Source: a virus. Taken from it: a DNA stretch of 59,850 bases. The translations under genes and the position numbers were made by a program. Positions within the stretch are counted from its first letter, which is position 1; every line of letters starts with the position of its first letter. The stretch is taken from IMG/VR virus record IMGVR_UViG_3300030098_002885, positions 1 to 59,850 of that record; one strand, given 5' to 3'. Positions 43,246 to 51,175 of the stretch are shown piece after piece. Below the pieces are notes generated by a model. That model searched no databases. It worked only from the letters and a program-made list of their open reading frames with translations, and was not told where the DNA came from.

Positions 43246-43359
43246 ATGGCATACGGAAAAAAGAAATCTTCAAAGTCACATGGTATGAAGCCGAAGTCTG
43301 ACGGAAAGAAAGACGGCATGACACCTAAAGCTAAGAAGAAAAAGAAGAAGGCTTATTAG
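43246..43359 (+). CDS. lysine-rich miniprotein
   Basis: 37 residues from the ATG at 43246, with GGAG nine bases upstream; in-frame ATGs at 43213 and 43231 would give 48 or 42 residues. Almost half the residues are Lys and the C-terminus ends in KAKKKKKKAY. There is no hydrophobic core. It is likely a nucleic-acid-binding or charge-neutralising peptide. The stop lies 2 bases before the next gene. Confidence 0.5.
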   Translation: MAYGKKKSSKSHGMKPKSDGKKDGMTPKAKKKKKKAY

Positions 43360-43361
43360 AG

Positions 43362-44759
43362 ATGGTAAACCTTGATGCCGCTAAGTGGTTAGGTTCAGCA
43401 TTTTGGAACGCCGCAACTCCCGATGCGATGAACATAAAACAGTTCACGCAAGACGATCTGTCCCAAGGCTCTCAAGACCTACTAAGAGATTATCTAGAAC
43501 ATTCCTACGATGTAAAGCGTGGAGGGAAACAAGGCTTTACCTACGGTGATATGAGTAAATGGTCAGGGAAACAGAGCAAGTTTGCCGATCCTGACCAAAG
43601 TCACTTCGATAATCTAAGTGGGATAAAGAATACTTTAGGACAGTTCCAAGCTGTCCGTAACCCAGACGGTAGCTTCTCTATAACAGATAGCTATGACTTT
43701 AATAAGCAAGATGAGTATGGTCGAAAGATGGATAGATGGATGGACTGGGGCGATGTTGCCGCCCGTCTTAATCCGTTTGAGACCGATAAAAGAATTACCC
43801 ATACTCCCGGAGGTAAGGAGCGCAGTATCCTACCTTGGGACGGGGACTTGTCGAACAGCAGATTATACGGTGCAGTTAGAACGCTTGGGCAAATGTCTGT
43901 CCCAGACAGACCGGGCGAGGTTAATAAGATTGGAGTAAACATAAGACTTCCGGGACGGAAGACTGTGGCAGAGCCTATTAACTCGGCTGTTAATCCTGAG
44001 TTAACTAATGTTCCAGACAAACCTATATGGCAACGTATGGGAGAGTTTCTGATGCCGTCAGCCCAAGCCGCTGAAAGGGCAGAGGTGGTGCGACAGCCAA
44101 ACGATGTGTTTACCCAGAAGCTAGAGACTGAGGGATGGCAAGGCGCAACAGTGTTATCTCCAGATGAAGAGTCTCAGTTTAGACAGTGGTTCTTGAATTC
44201 CCCTTTCCATCAAGAGTATCAAAACAGACATGGGCGACCTCCTAATATGGATGATCCAGACTACGATTATCGCGGTCTGTGGAAATCTTATGGCCCACAA
44301 GATGCGTTTAGTAAGGTCGAAGAAGCAGACGGACAATCCTATTACCACGGATATAGCCGCGCTCCTGATGGGGGTAAGTGGTTGAAAAATCCTAGCACCA
44401 ACCCCACAGCGTGGATGGAGGTTGCTATGTCAGGACTGAATCGTGATTTCTTACGAAGTAAGTATGGGATATTCAATGACGCACAACTGCATGATGCGAT
44501 CTCTAAAGCTAATACGCCACAAGGCCGTGCGGAATGGGCGAAGATTTACCAACAGAGCCAAGATTATGACGCAAATCAACAGGCTCAAAAGGTGGCGAAG
44601 GAGACCGCGCCAGTCACACAGACGGCAGGAGCCGAGCCAAACTTTGACAAACTATCTTTTGGACAAGCATTTAGACAAGCAATGAAGAACCCTGATATTG
44701 TTAAGAAGGGTAGGTTCATGTGGCGAGGAAGACCTTACGCCGCTAAATACGCTGGATAA
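43362..44759 (+). CDS. hypothetical protein with C-terminal FxWRGxxY motif, possibly virion-associated
   Basis: 465 residues, soluble, rich in Asp, Trp and Pro. The C-terminus reads LSFGQAFRQAMKNPD then FMWRGRPYAAKYAG. A similar ending (F-x-W-x-G-x-x-Y) recurs at the ends of many phage and conjugative internal proteins. The rest shows no catalytic motif I can name. Located among lysis genes, it could be a late virion component or envelope-acting protein. Confidence 0.5.
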   Translation: MVNLDAAKWLGSAFWNAATPDAMNIKQFTQDDLSQGSQDLLRDYLEHSYDVKRGGKQGFTYGDMSKWSGKQSKFADPDQSHFDNLSGIKNTLGQFQAVRNPDGSFSITDSYDFNKQDEYGRKMDRWMDWGDVAARLNPFETDKRITHTPGGKERSILPWDGDLSNSRLYGAVRTLGQMSVPDRPGEVNKIGVNIRLPGRKTVAEPINSAVNPELTNVPDKPIWQRMGEFLMPSAQAAERAEVVRQPNDVFTQKLETEGWQGATVLSPDEESQFRQWFLNSPFHQEYQNRHGRPPNMDDPDYDYRGLWKSYGPQDAFSKVEEADGQSYYHGYSRAPDGGKWLKNPSTNPTAWMEVAMSGLNRDFLRSKYGIFNDAQLHDAISKANTPQGRAEWAKIYQQSQDYDANQQAQKVAKETAPVTQTAGAEPNFDKLSFGQAFRQAMKNPDIVKKGRFMWRGRPYAAKYAG

Positions 44760-44773
44760 CAAGGACAAAAACT

Positions 44774-45046
44774 ATGTGGAATCAAATGTCGAAATGGTTA
44801 GGGTCCCAACAAGTGTCCCCTTTCTTTGGTGATGGACCTCCTATGGGACCATCCGCCGATGCTTTCCTTGAGACTGTTCCTCCGAAATGGAGAACTCCTC
44901 CTATGATGCCGATGCCCGACTTCGGTGCGCCCCCCACCCCTACTCCTATGCCAGAGTATAATTTAGATAGTCCCGAATTCATGCAGATGTTGATGGACGC
45001 TCTTAAACGGCAAAACATGGGACAGTTTAAAGAGACCCCTTATTAA
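44774..45046 (+). CDS. proline/methionine-rich small protein
   Basis: 90 residues. The centre is Pro/Met-rich and disordered (PPMMPMPDFGAPPTPTPMP) and the C-terminus is a short helix (SPEFMQMLMDALKRQ). No membrane segment. Its stop overlaps the holin start (TAATG), so the two are coupled. Function unknown; it could modulate the holin. Confidence 0.5.
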   Translation: MWNQMSKWLGSQQVSPFFGDGPPMGPSADAFLETVPPKWRTPPMMPMPDFGAPPTPTPMPEYNLDSPEFMQMLMDALKRQNMGQFKETPY

Positions 45047-45456
45047 TGTTTGGGCTGGCGGAAAGCGTAGTCGGTGTAGCTGGTAAAGTCCTAGATAAAT
45101 TTGTTGAGGACAAAGACCTCAAGACCAAGATCGAAGGCGAACTTAAAGGCCAGATGATCCAACTGGATTTGGCTCAAGCTCAAGCAAACGTCGAGGCCGC
45201 TAAACATCCTAGCCTGTTTGTGAGCGGAGCTAGACCAGCCATCTTATGGATATGTGCCTTTGGTCTGGGATGGCAGTTCGTGTTCCAGCCTGTCTTTGTA
45301 TGGGTTCTTGCTGTATCGGGAAGCGATATGGCTATACCCATAATCCCGACTGAGGGTCTAATGTCTCTGACACTCAGTCTTTTGGGATTAGGGGCAATGA
45401 GATCAGCGGAGAAGTTTAAGGGTAAGGCCAGAGAGAATATGCGGCGAACCCAATAA
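45046..45456 (+). CDS. 3TM holin, gene-transfer-agent type
   Basis: 136 residues. An N-terminal amphipathic helix region is followed by KHPSLFVSGARPAILWICAFGLGWQF, a second membrane segment (VFQPVFVWVLAV) and a third (LMSLTLSLLGLGAMRSAEKFKG). The PSLFVSGARP entry and the LGLGAMRSAEK exit are the marks of the GTA_holin_3TM family, found mainly in alphaproteobacterial phages and gene transfer agents. It would permeabilise the inner membrane for the amidase. Confidence 0.82.
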   Translation: MFGLAESVVGVAGKVLDKFVEDKDLKTKIEGELKGQMIQLDLAQAQANVEAAKHPSLFVSGARPAILWICAFGLGWQFVFQPVFVWVLAVSGSDMAIPIIPTEGLMSLTLSLLGLGAMRSAEKFKGKARENMRRTQ

Positions 45457-45459
45457 GAA

Positions 45460-45702
45460 ATGGTATATATCCTAGTCTACTCTTGGCTCACTACATATCC
45501 TTTAGATGCCCATGTAAGAGTGATTGCGGCATTTGAAAGGAAAGAACATTGTGAGGTAATGAGAGAGGAAGTGACACATAAGAACGATCACTATTCGTGT
45601 ATTGCCTCAAGCCTAGAATATAAGCCCATGCTTTCAGAGATAGAGAACTTTCATCTGTTAGCCAAGGACAACAAACATCTAACCTTACCCGTCCCTAAAT
45701 AA
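45460..45702 (+). CDS. small exported two-cysteine protein (family copy 4)
   Basis: 80 residues. A short hydrophobic N-terminus (MVYILVYSWLTTYP) is followed by FERKEHCEV, with the family aromatic-to-Cys spacing, and YSCIASS with the second Cys 16 residues later. It is the last gene of the rightward transcript, and its 3' end overlaps the convergent peptidase gene by 52 bases. Confidence 0.55.
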   Translation: MVYILVYSWLTTYPLDAHVRVIAAFERKEHCEVMREEVTHKNDHYSCIASSLEYKPMLSEIENFHLLAKDNKHLTLPVPK

Positions 45703-46250
45703 TAGCCACTGTCTAGATGAAAATGATCGTGGTGTAGGCGATCACTAATCGGAGATAGAGCTACTCCGAAGTGTAGACACGCCGACCTATGTAACGTAGA
45801 CAGAGGGGTACGGGGGGAGACAGTGTGAACCCTCCCATCATATTGCAATTTATGAATATCAATAGCGTTACCATACGCATGTTCTGATAGCGTGTTATTC
45901 TTCCTGTTCTTACGGCAAGACTTAACACCCATAGTCCATATCTTCTGAAGCTGATTAGCAGAGGACCAGTCTGCCAGATCGTTAGCTAGGTTACAGGTCA
46001 TGGTAAGAGGCTTGTCTATCTTGGTAGCCCCAAGCTGTCGGACTGTGACTGCGTTAGGAGTACGGCACACGCCTCTACCATCTCTAGCTTGAGTGAATTT
46101 AACACCTTTAGCTTTTAAGTCTGAGAGACAGCCTTCAGAGTTTATGGCGTAAAGTTGAGGGCGTAAATGGTCATAGAACTTTGGCCCAAAGGATACGGCC
46201 CCCACTAGGAGGGCCGCACCTACAAAGCATCCAGCTAAGAAGGATTTCAT
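45651..46250 (-). CDS. extensin-like-C family peptidase (second cell-wall enzyme)
   Basis: 199 residues with an N-terminal membrane anchor or signal (FLAGCFVGAALLVGAVSF). The body matches the extensin-like C-terminal family, related to M15 peptidases: CLSDLKAKGVKF, VRQLGATKIDKPLTMTCNLA, SEHAYGNAIDI with His124 and Asp131, and HHDHFHLD with His176 and His178 as further zinc ligands. Cys residues at 41, 62, 86 and 112 fit periplasmic disulfides. It is coupled to hsp20 by TAATG and shares its promoter. It probably cuts peptidoglycan peptides from the periplasmic side. Confidence 0.78.
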   Translation of the reverse strand: MKSFLAGCFVGAALLVGAVSFGPKFYDHLRPQLYAINSEGCLSDLKAKGVKFTQARDGRGVCRTPNAVTVRQLGATKIDKPLTMTCNLANDLADWSSANQLQKIWTMGVKSCRKNRKNNTLSEHAYGNAIDIHKLQYDGRVHTVSPRTPLSTLHRSACLHFGVALSPISDRLHHDHFHLDSGYYLGTGKVRCLLSLANR

Positions 46251-46720
46251 TAGGAGCTTTGGATTTCTATTACGCGAGGTTTCTTCTCCTCTGGCGTATG
46301 TCGATACACTCTAATGTTCAACATCCCATTATTAAGATCGCAATCTTCGACATGAACATCATCGGCTAACTGAAAACTCAAAGTGAATTTTCGTTCCGCT
46401 ATACCTCTGTGAAGTTCGGAATAGGTAGTAGGGTCAGCTTCCTCTTCGTTCCTACGGTCATCGTAGTGCTGATTAGTTTTGATCGTGAGGTTGTTGTCGG
46501 TCTCCGTCACATCAATGTCATCAGAGGAAAACCCTGCTAACGCCACCCTGATAATGTACATGTCAGGATGATCTGCACAGGCATCCACGGCTATGATGTT
46601 ATAAGGGGGGTAACTTTCAGCTTTGACCATCCGCATATTACGAGATAGTTCGTCAAAGATGCGGTCAAAACCAATGGAATAAGGGCGAAAAGAAGGCAAC
46701 GTAAGGGAGAGAGTATTCAT
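46250..46720 (-). CDS. small heat shock protein, Hsp20/alpha-crystallin
   Basis: 156 residues. N-terminal arm with IGFDRIFDELSRNM, then an alpha-crystallin domain (about 40-135) with YIIRVALAGFSSDDIDV, LTIKTN, IAERKFTLSFQLADDV and LNNGMLNIRV, and a C-terminal VIEI tail motif for oligomer contacts. Holds unfolding proteins in a refoldable state. AAGGAG lies 8 bases before the ATG but is paired in a predicted ROSE-like hairpin (46727-46744), so translation is probably temperature-controlled. Closest relatives by pattern are bacterial IbpA-type proteins. Confidence 0.92.
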   Translation of the reverse strand: MNTLSLTLPSFRPYSIGFDRIFDELSRNMRMVKAESYPPYNIIAVDACADHPDMYIIRVALAGFSSDDIDVTETDNNLTIKTNQHYDDRRNEEEADPTTYSELHRGIAERKFTLSFQLADDVHVEDCDLNNGMLNIRVYRHTPEEKKPRVIEIQSS

Positions 46721-46726
46721 CTAAAG

Positions 46727-46775
46727 ACTCCTTGTTAAGCGAGTTGAATGTAAGTGGTCCCGATTGGCAACCACT
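46727..46775 (-). promoter_or_regulatory. ROSE-like RNA thermometer in the hsp20 leader
   Basis: In the minus-strand transcript, ACUCGCUU pairs with AAGGAGU around an AAC loop (46727-46744), leaving one G bulged. This buries the whole Shine-Dalgarno AAGGAG. The bases opposite AGGA are UCGCU, which fits the ROSE rule U(U/C)GCU including the bulged G. A second hairpin with AGUGGU/ACCACU arms (46753-46775) forms the 5' end of the leader. ROSE elements are known upstream of alphaproteobacterial small heat shock genes. Confidence 0.7.
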
Positions 46776-46781
46776 ACTCAG

Positions 46782-46810
46782 AATATAGTCTTACGACTGG
46801 AACAATTCAA
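46782..46810 (-). promoter_or_regulatory. sigma70-like promoter for hsp20 and the extensin-like peptidase
   Basis: On the minus strand TTGAAT (46805-46810) and TATATT (46782-46787) with ideal 17-base spacing, overlapping the end of the HTH gene. The predicted start point falls at the 5' base of the first leader hairpin (46775). The same hexamers form the promoter at 5880-5907, and both have AC before TATATT. Confidence 0.6.
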
Positions 46811-47066
46811 GTTGTGATGAAGGAGACCCACCCTTACTGTGATCATATTCACACATGAAAGTTTCTATAGATCGCAATGTATTGAAAGTAGGGTTCCACT
46901 CAGGATTGTACATGTGTTGCAACGTGCTTGCAGACAGAGAACATTCCGTAGCCAATTTATAGGGGGACACATTATTCTCTAAAGCCCACCTTCGGATATT
47001 CTTTATGTACACCGAAATATCACAGACTATTGTTTCTTCAGTTCTATCATCTTGTTTAGATACCAT
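46791..47066 (-). CDS. XRE-like helix-turn-helix protein
   Basis: 91 residues. About residues 18-70 form a Cro-type HTH: IRRWALENNVSPYKLATE, SLSASTLQHMYN and the following helix NTLRSIETFM. It overlaps the DUF3310 gene by 40 bases and ends just upstream of the hsp20 promoter. It could regulate the replication operon or the palindrome-bearing promoter at 55.3 kb. Size and fold fit a Cro-like repressor. Confidence 0.65.
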   Translation of the reverse strand: MVSKQDDRTEETIVCDISVYIKNIRRWALENNVSPYKLATECSLSASTLQHMYNPEWNPTFNTLRSIETFMCEYDHSKGGSPSSQLELFQS

Positions 47067-47344
47067 TGGGCTTTCTCCAAGTCTTGTACACCGTTTTTAT
47101 ACCTGTATCTCCAGAGGTACTTAATAATGTTTCCCTGTAGATAATATTCAAATCCCTCATCAGTCGCCGCTTGGATAGCGTCTATCGTTTCTATCCCTGC
47201 CTTATTATAATGAGGGGGCGAGTTAACCATATCCTCGTTATCAGCTTGCAGATGACCTTTAGCTATGTGTTCTGCTCTAGCTTCTTGGATCATCCGCAAG
47301 TAATAATCGTGGTTACGCTCATTAGGTTTGGGTTCAGACCCCAC
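47027..47344 (-). CDS. DUF3310 (SaV-like) protein
   Basis: 105 residues from the GTG at 47344, chosen because GGGAGG lies 5 bases upstream; a longer frame runs back into the RNR gene without such a site. The domain is clear: VNSPPHYNKAGIETIDAI followed by NIIKYLWRYRYKNG and DLEKAQWYLNKMI. DUF3310 proteins are common next to phage nucleotide and replication genes; their biochemical role is not settled. Overlaps the RNR 3' end by 11 bases. Confidence 0.82.
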   Translation of the reverse strand: MGSEPKPNERNHDYYLRMIQEARAEHIAKGHLQADNEDMVNSPPHYNKAGIETIDAIQAATDEGFEYYLQGNIIKYLWRYRYKNGVQDLEKAQWYLNKMIELKKQ

Positions 47345-49016
47345 ATGTACCTCCCTTACCTGTGATTTCACAAACATCATTAGCTTCCATACCCTCTTCA
47401 AAGTTCTCACCAAGTTTAGCTTTGGCCTCTGCGTAAGGGACTACAGTTAAAGGCTGTCCACCTCTACTGCCATCAGGATAGCAAGTGAACCCACGCAGAC
47501 GATGAGCATACTTAGCTAATGTTTCAGCAAACGGACGGACTTTGTCAGGGTTGTTATGCTCTGTCCCCCATTCTGGGAGATTAATCGTAGAGCTAATAGA
47601 CATGTCTACAAAATCCTGTATGTCTGCTTGGAAAGAAATCCTACGCTCATACTCTTCTGCAAGGTTCAGACTGCTCTCTATCTTGTCAGGGTCTACCCCG
47701 TATCTTTCGATAACATTAACAGCCGAGGCATCCACATTGTATTGATAGTGCCACTTCTTGTTCTTCAAGAACCGCCGCTTGTACGCAACAGCGAACAGAG
47801 GTTCGATGCCAGAAGTGGTGCTTGCTAAAATAGCAATGGACCCTGTGGGAGCTATAGCCCGTCTAGCTACAGGTTGACTGACTGAGAGATCGTCAGCACC
47901 CCGTTGTGCTGTATGGTCAGACACTTTCTTGTAGACATGTAACCATCTACGGAGTTCTGGGGTAACGCCATAAGGCATCTTCCGTTGCATTAACCATTCA
48001 TGGATACCCATGAGGCCTAGGCCCAACCGCCTGTTCTTGTCCCTAACCTTATAAATCTGATCATAAGGGAGTTCGCTCTTAATGGTTCCGCATAAGAGAA
48101 ACTTTGTTGCAAGTTCTGTGCATAGGCTAAACTCTTTCAAGTTCTCTATACGAGACATATTAAGGGAGCCTAAGTTACATACGTCCCCGTCATCAGAGGA
48201 TGTTACCTCAGTGCAAGCATTGCGAAGAGTTTCTGTCTCCTGATCGAAGAAGTTAAAACTGAATCCGGGTTCTCCAGTACGCATTGCTTGTTCAACATTA
48301 GACATCCAGACACTAGACAGTTCTCCTGTTTCCCAGTAATCCGTTAACCATCTGGTGTTCCAGTTGATGCTGATGTTTGTCATATCCAGATCAGCTTCAT
48401 AATTAAAGTCAGCTTCCTTTGCTTGGGCCACCGTGATATCTGTCCCTTGTATAGGCTGGCTATGCCAATCTTTAACTTTAAGGAACTTTTCTACATCCGC
48501 ATGGTCACAAGAAAGTGAAGCATAAATAGCAGAACGGCGACTACCCCCTTGCATTACGGTTCTACCAATGTTGTTGACAGCCTTCATCAAATCTATAGGG
48601 CCACTAGCTATACCGCCCGTACCCCCTAACTCAGAGCCAGCCCCTCGTAGAACAGAGTAGTCAATCCCAATTCCCCCACCTGTCATTAGACACATGGTTG
48701 CATCGTGAACCGACTTAGCCCATTGCTCACGGGTATCATCAGTGCATCCCAACAGGAAACAGTTATTGAAAAACTTCCGTTTACGTCCTGCGTAATACAG
48801 ATATCTCCCACCGGGGATGAATCTCATCGTCCCGATCATCCATTTCAGTGTGTCTAGATCAGTCTTGTCTAGCAAACCAGTACACACATCATCCACTAAA
48901 GTGTTGGCTAGATCAGGCCAAGTCTCACACCCTTCATGGGCGTACTTATGGTTGAAAATTTCCTCTGAAAGATGGTCACGGAATACCGTAGTATCCGCTT
49001 TATAAGCGTTACTCAT
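47334..49016 (-). CDS. nrdJ: class II (adenosylcobalamin-dependent) ribonucleotide reductase
   Basis: 560 residues. Seen: redox Cys86 in FFNNCFLL, GGGIGIDYS, GGSRRSAIYA, the radical-site motif NACTE with Cys268, CNLGSLN with Cys280, IAPTGSIAIL, and a C-terminal Cys549/Cys558 pair that recharges the active site. The radical comes from adenosylcobalamin, so no NrdB partner is needed and none is present. It turns ribonucleotides into deoxyribonucleotides for replication. It lies between DNA polymerase and DUF3310, with AGGG ahead of the ATG. Activity would depend on host B12. Confidence 0.9.
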   Translation of the reverse strand: MSNAYKADTTVFRDHLSEEIFNHKYAHEGCETWPDLANTLVDDVCTGLLDKTDLDTLKWMIGTMRFIPGGRYLYYAGRKRKFFNNCFLLGCTDDTREQWAKSVHDATMCLMTGGGIGIDYSVLRGAGSELGGTGGIASGPIDLMKAVNNIGRTVMQGGSRRSAIYASLSCDHADVEKFLKVKDWHSQPIQGTDITVAQAKEADFNYEADLDMTNISINWNTRWLTDYWETGELSSVWMSNVEQAMRTGEPGFSFNFFDQETETLRNACTEVTSSDDGDVCNLGSLNMSRIENLKEFSLCTELATKFLLCGTIKSELPYDQIYKVRDKNRRLGLGLMGIHEWLMQRKMPYGVTPELRRWLHVYKKVSDHTAQRGADDLSVSQPVARRAIAPTGSIAILASTTSGIEPLFAVAYKRRFLKNKKWHYQYNVDASAVNVIERYGVDPDKIESSLNLAEEYERRISFQADIQDFVDMSISSTINLPEWGTEHNNPDKVRPFAETLAKYAHRLRGFTCYPDGSRGGQPLTVVPYAEAKAKLGENFEEGMEANDVCEITGKGGTCGV

Positions 49017-49027
49017 AGTTAGTTTCC

Positions 49028-51175
49028 CTACTTAGCTGAACCCCAAGTTTTCCCTACGCCGCCTTCGACTAGTTTGAATTGGGGGATGTTTGGATAAAAT
49101 TCTGTTGCGGCCCATTGCATTGTTGAAGCCATGATGGTCTTGGCATCTTCAACTTCTATGTCTGGAACTTCTGCAATGAGTTCATCGTGAACCACATGAA
49201 CGAGTTTAGCTTTTAAGTTGCCCCACGCTTTCGGAAATCTAGACAAACATAAAAGCATAATCTCAGCGGCCCCACCCTGACACGGGGTGTTAACAGATTT
49301 GGTGTAAAGCTGAGAGGAAGAGTACGGTGCATAGACACGCCCTTGGCTAGTCCATAGAAACCCACTATCGTCAGCTTGTTTTCTTGTCTGATTGATCCAC
49401 CGCTTGAGACCCGTGTATAGGTCCAACACATCGTGTTGAATTCTACCAGCCTCATTTGGGGTGGTCTGGTGTCCACTACTGGTAAGGCGTTGCGCCAAAC
49501 CTCGCGGTCCTTGACCATAGATCAATCCGAATATACACGCTTTGGCGGCAGATCGAAAGACTTTCCCTTTTCCTTCATCGCCAAAATACTCGTCCCCTAC
49601 ATCCTCAGGGAACTCACCGCGAAAACAATGTCTAGCTGTCATGGTATGCACATCTAAACCTTGTTCAATCGCATCCAGCAACACCTTGTCGTTAGCCATC
49701 GCCGCGGCAACTCGGACTTCGATCTGTCCGTAGTCGTAGACAACTAGACTGTGATTAGGTTTAGACACAAACAAATGTCTAAATTCTTTTGTGGCGTTAA
49801 TGGTCTGGAGTGCTGGCTCGGTAACAGAAAATCTACCTGTCTCTGTACCCCCGATCCTAAAGTTAGCATGGATGCGGTTGCTTATAGGATTGATGAACCG
49901 TTTGAAATCTGTCCCAAGGGTGGAACTATTCTTCTTAGCATCAGCCCAGTTCGCTAGAGCCAGCATAGGCTTACGGTTAGCAGGGGGAAGCATCTTGATA
50001 TGTTCTAGTATCTGCTCCTTCCCTACCCTTAATTGCCCAGTGTCTGTCTTGGGCCATCCATCTGTGTTGTATGGAGGGAAAGTTTCAAGATGCCATCTTA
50101 ACCATTTAGCAACTTGTAAGACAGAAGCAGGGTTCTCTATGGTAGGTGCGCCGTCTGCACTATGTTCGCTGAACGCTTGTAAGGTATCGACACGCCCCTG
50201 CTCATACTTAGCTTCTAGTAAGCTAGCCAAGTCTTTATGGGACTCCGCATCAAAACTTAACCCCGTTACCATAACTTCGTTAACGGCTCTAATACCAGAG
50301 CGCATAAGATCATAAACCCACTTACAATCTTCTTGAGGGGTACGCTTTATGGAGCAAACTTTACCATATTGAACGTGGTGAAGTTCCCATGTAGCAACCA
50401 CATCACCAGCCGCATAGTACAACTGACTTTGATCTAGAGGATCACGCCCCCAATCACTGGCTTGTTGAGCTTTGTTTGGTTCCTTATTAAGGATGAGGAG
50501 ACAGCGTGAAGCTAAATCCTTACGGATTTGAGTTATACTCTCCAGTGCCTGTGCCTGTAATAAGGTACAATGAGGATGTCTAGCAGGGGTGATGCCCATC
50601 TGGGTTAACATCTTCACATCGAACTGTGCGTTGTGAGCTAGCCAGACTACATTGTCTTTGTTAAGGATATCAGAGCCAAGCGTGTCTAGTAATTTAGGAG
50701 ACACCTTCCACCGATCTATAACAATTACATCGTTGTTGCCCCAGTATAACTGTAGAAGTCTAACCTGACCGACATACACATTAAGGCCCGACTTCTTAAC
50801 CTGTTTGGCAACAGCATTTAACTCCACCCTCAACCCATCAAGAGTGCGTTTAGATTTCTCACGGTCTATCCGCTCTTCGGGGGTACACTTAGCTGGGGTA
50901 GGAAATGCCGTAAAAGCTACTCTGGCGGCTTCGTGTTCCTTAAACTTTTCCTCATAACTAGTCAGCAGACTTTGAACAGCGGTGGTCTCAACATCGACAC
51001 TTATAAGTTGAGGTTCAGCCTTGGTGCTTGAACTAGTAAGGGTCCTAAGAGTTTCGATGATATTTTCTAATTCGCCATCATCGGTTATATAGCGAAGGTT
51101 CTTGCCTTCCATAAAATCGTGGAAGGTGGGGGTGGCTTGTGGGCCACTCCCCAGAACCTCTTCCAAAGAAGGCAC
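49028..51175 (-). CDS. polA: family A DNA polymerase with 3'-5' exonuclease
   Basis: 715 residues, GTG start overlapping the upstream stop (TAGTG). Exonuclease: SVDVETT (Asp61, Glu63), AHNAQFD (Asp186) and YAAGD (Tyr254, Asp258). Polymerase: motif A VVYDYGQIE (Asp481), motif B RSAAKACIFGLIYGQG with Arg541, Lys545 and Phe549, and motif C VHDELI (Asp664). No 5'-3' nuclease domain, so this is the main replicative enzyme of a T7-like replisome. Phe549 is the position of E. coli Phe762. A charged helical insert of about 60 residues lies between exonuclease motif I and the next strand (68-132), which is unusual. Confidence 0.92.
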   Translation of the reverse strand: MPSLEEVLGSGPQATPTFHDFMEGKNLRYITDDGELENIIETLRTLTSSSTKAEPQLISVDVETTAVQSLLTSYEEKFKEHEAARVAFTAFPTPAKCTPEERIDREKSKRTLDGLRVELNAVAKQVKKSGLNVYVGQVRLLQLYWGNNDVIVIDRWKVSPKLLDTLGSDILNKDNVVWLAHNAQFDVKMLTQMGITPARHPHCTLLQAQALESITQIRKDLASRCLLILNKEPNKAQQASDWGRDPLDQSQLYYAAGDVVATWELHHVQYGKVCSIKRTPQEDCKWVYDLMRSGIRAVNEVMVTGLSFDAESHKDLASLLEAKYEQGRVDTLQAFSEHSADGAPTIENPASVLQVAKWLRWHLETFPPYNTDGWPKTDTGQLRVGKEQILEHIKMLPPANRKPMLALANWADAKKNSSTLGTDFKRFINPISNRIHANFRIGGTETGRFSVTEPALQTINATKEFRHLFVSKPNHSLVVYDYGQIEVRVAAAMANDKVLLDAIEQGLDVHTMTARHCFRGEFPEDVGDEYFGDEGKGKVFRSAAKACIFGLIYGQGPRGLAQRLTSSGHQTTPNEAGRIQHDVLDLYTGLKRWINQTRKQADDSGFLWTSQGRVYAPYSSSQLYTKSVNTPCQGGAAEIMLLCLSRFPKAWGNLKAKLVHVVHDELIAEVPDIEVEDAKTIMASTMQWAATEFYPNIPQFKLVEGGVGKTWGSAK

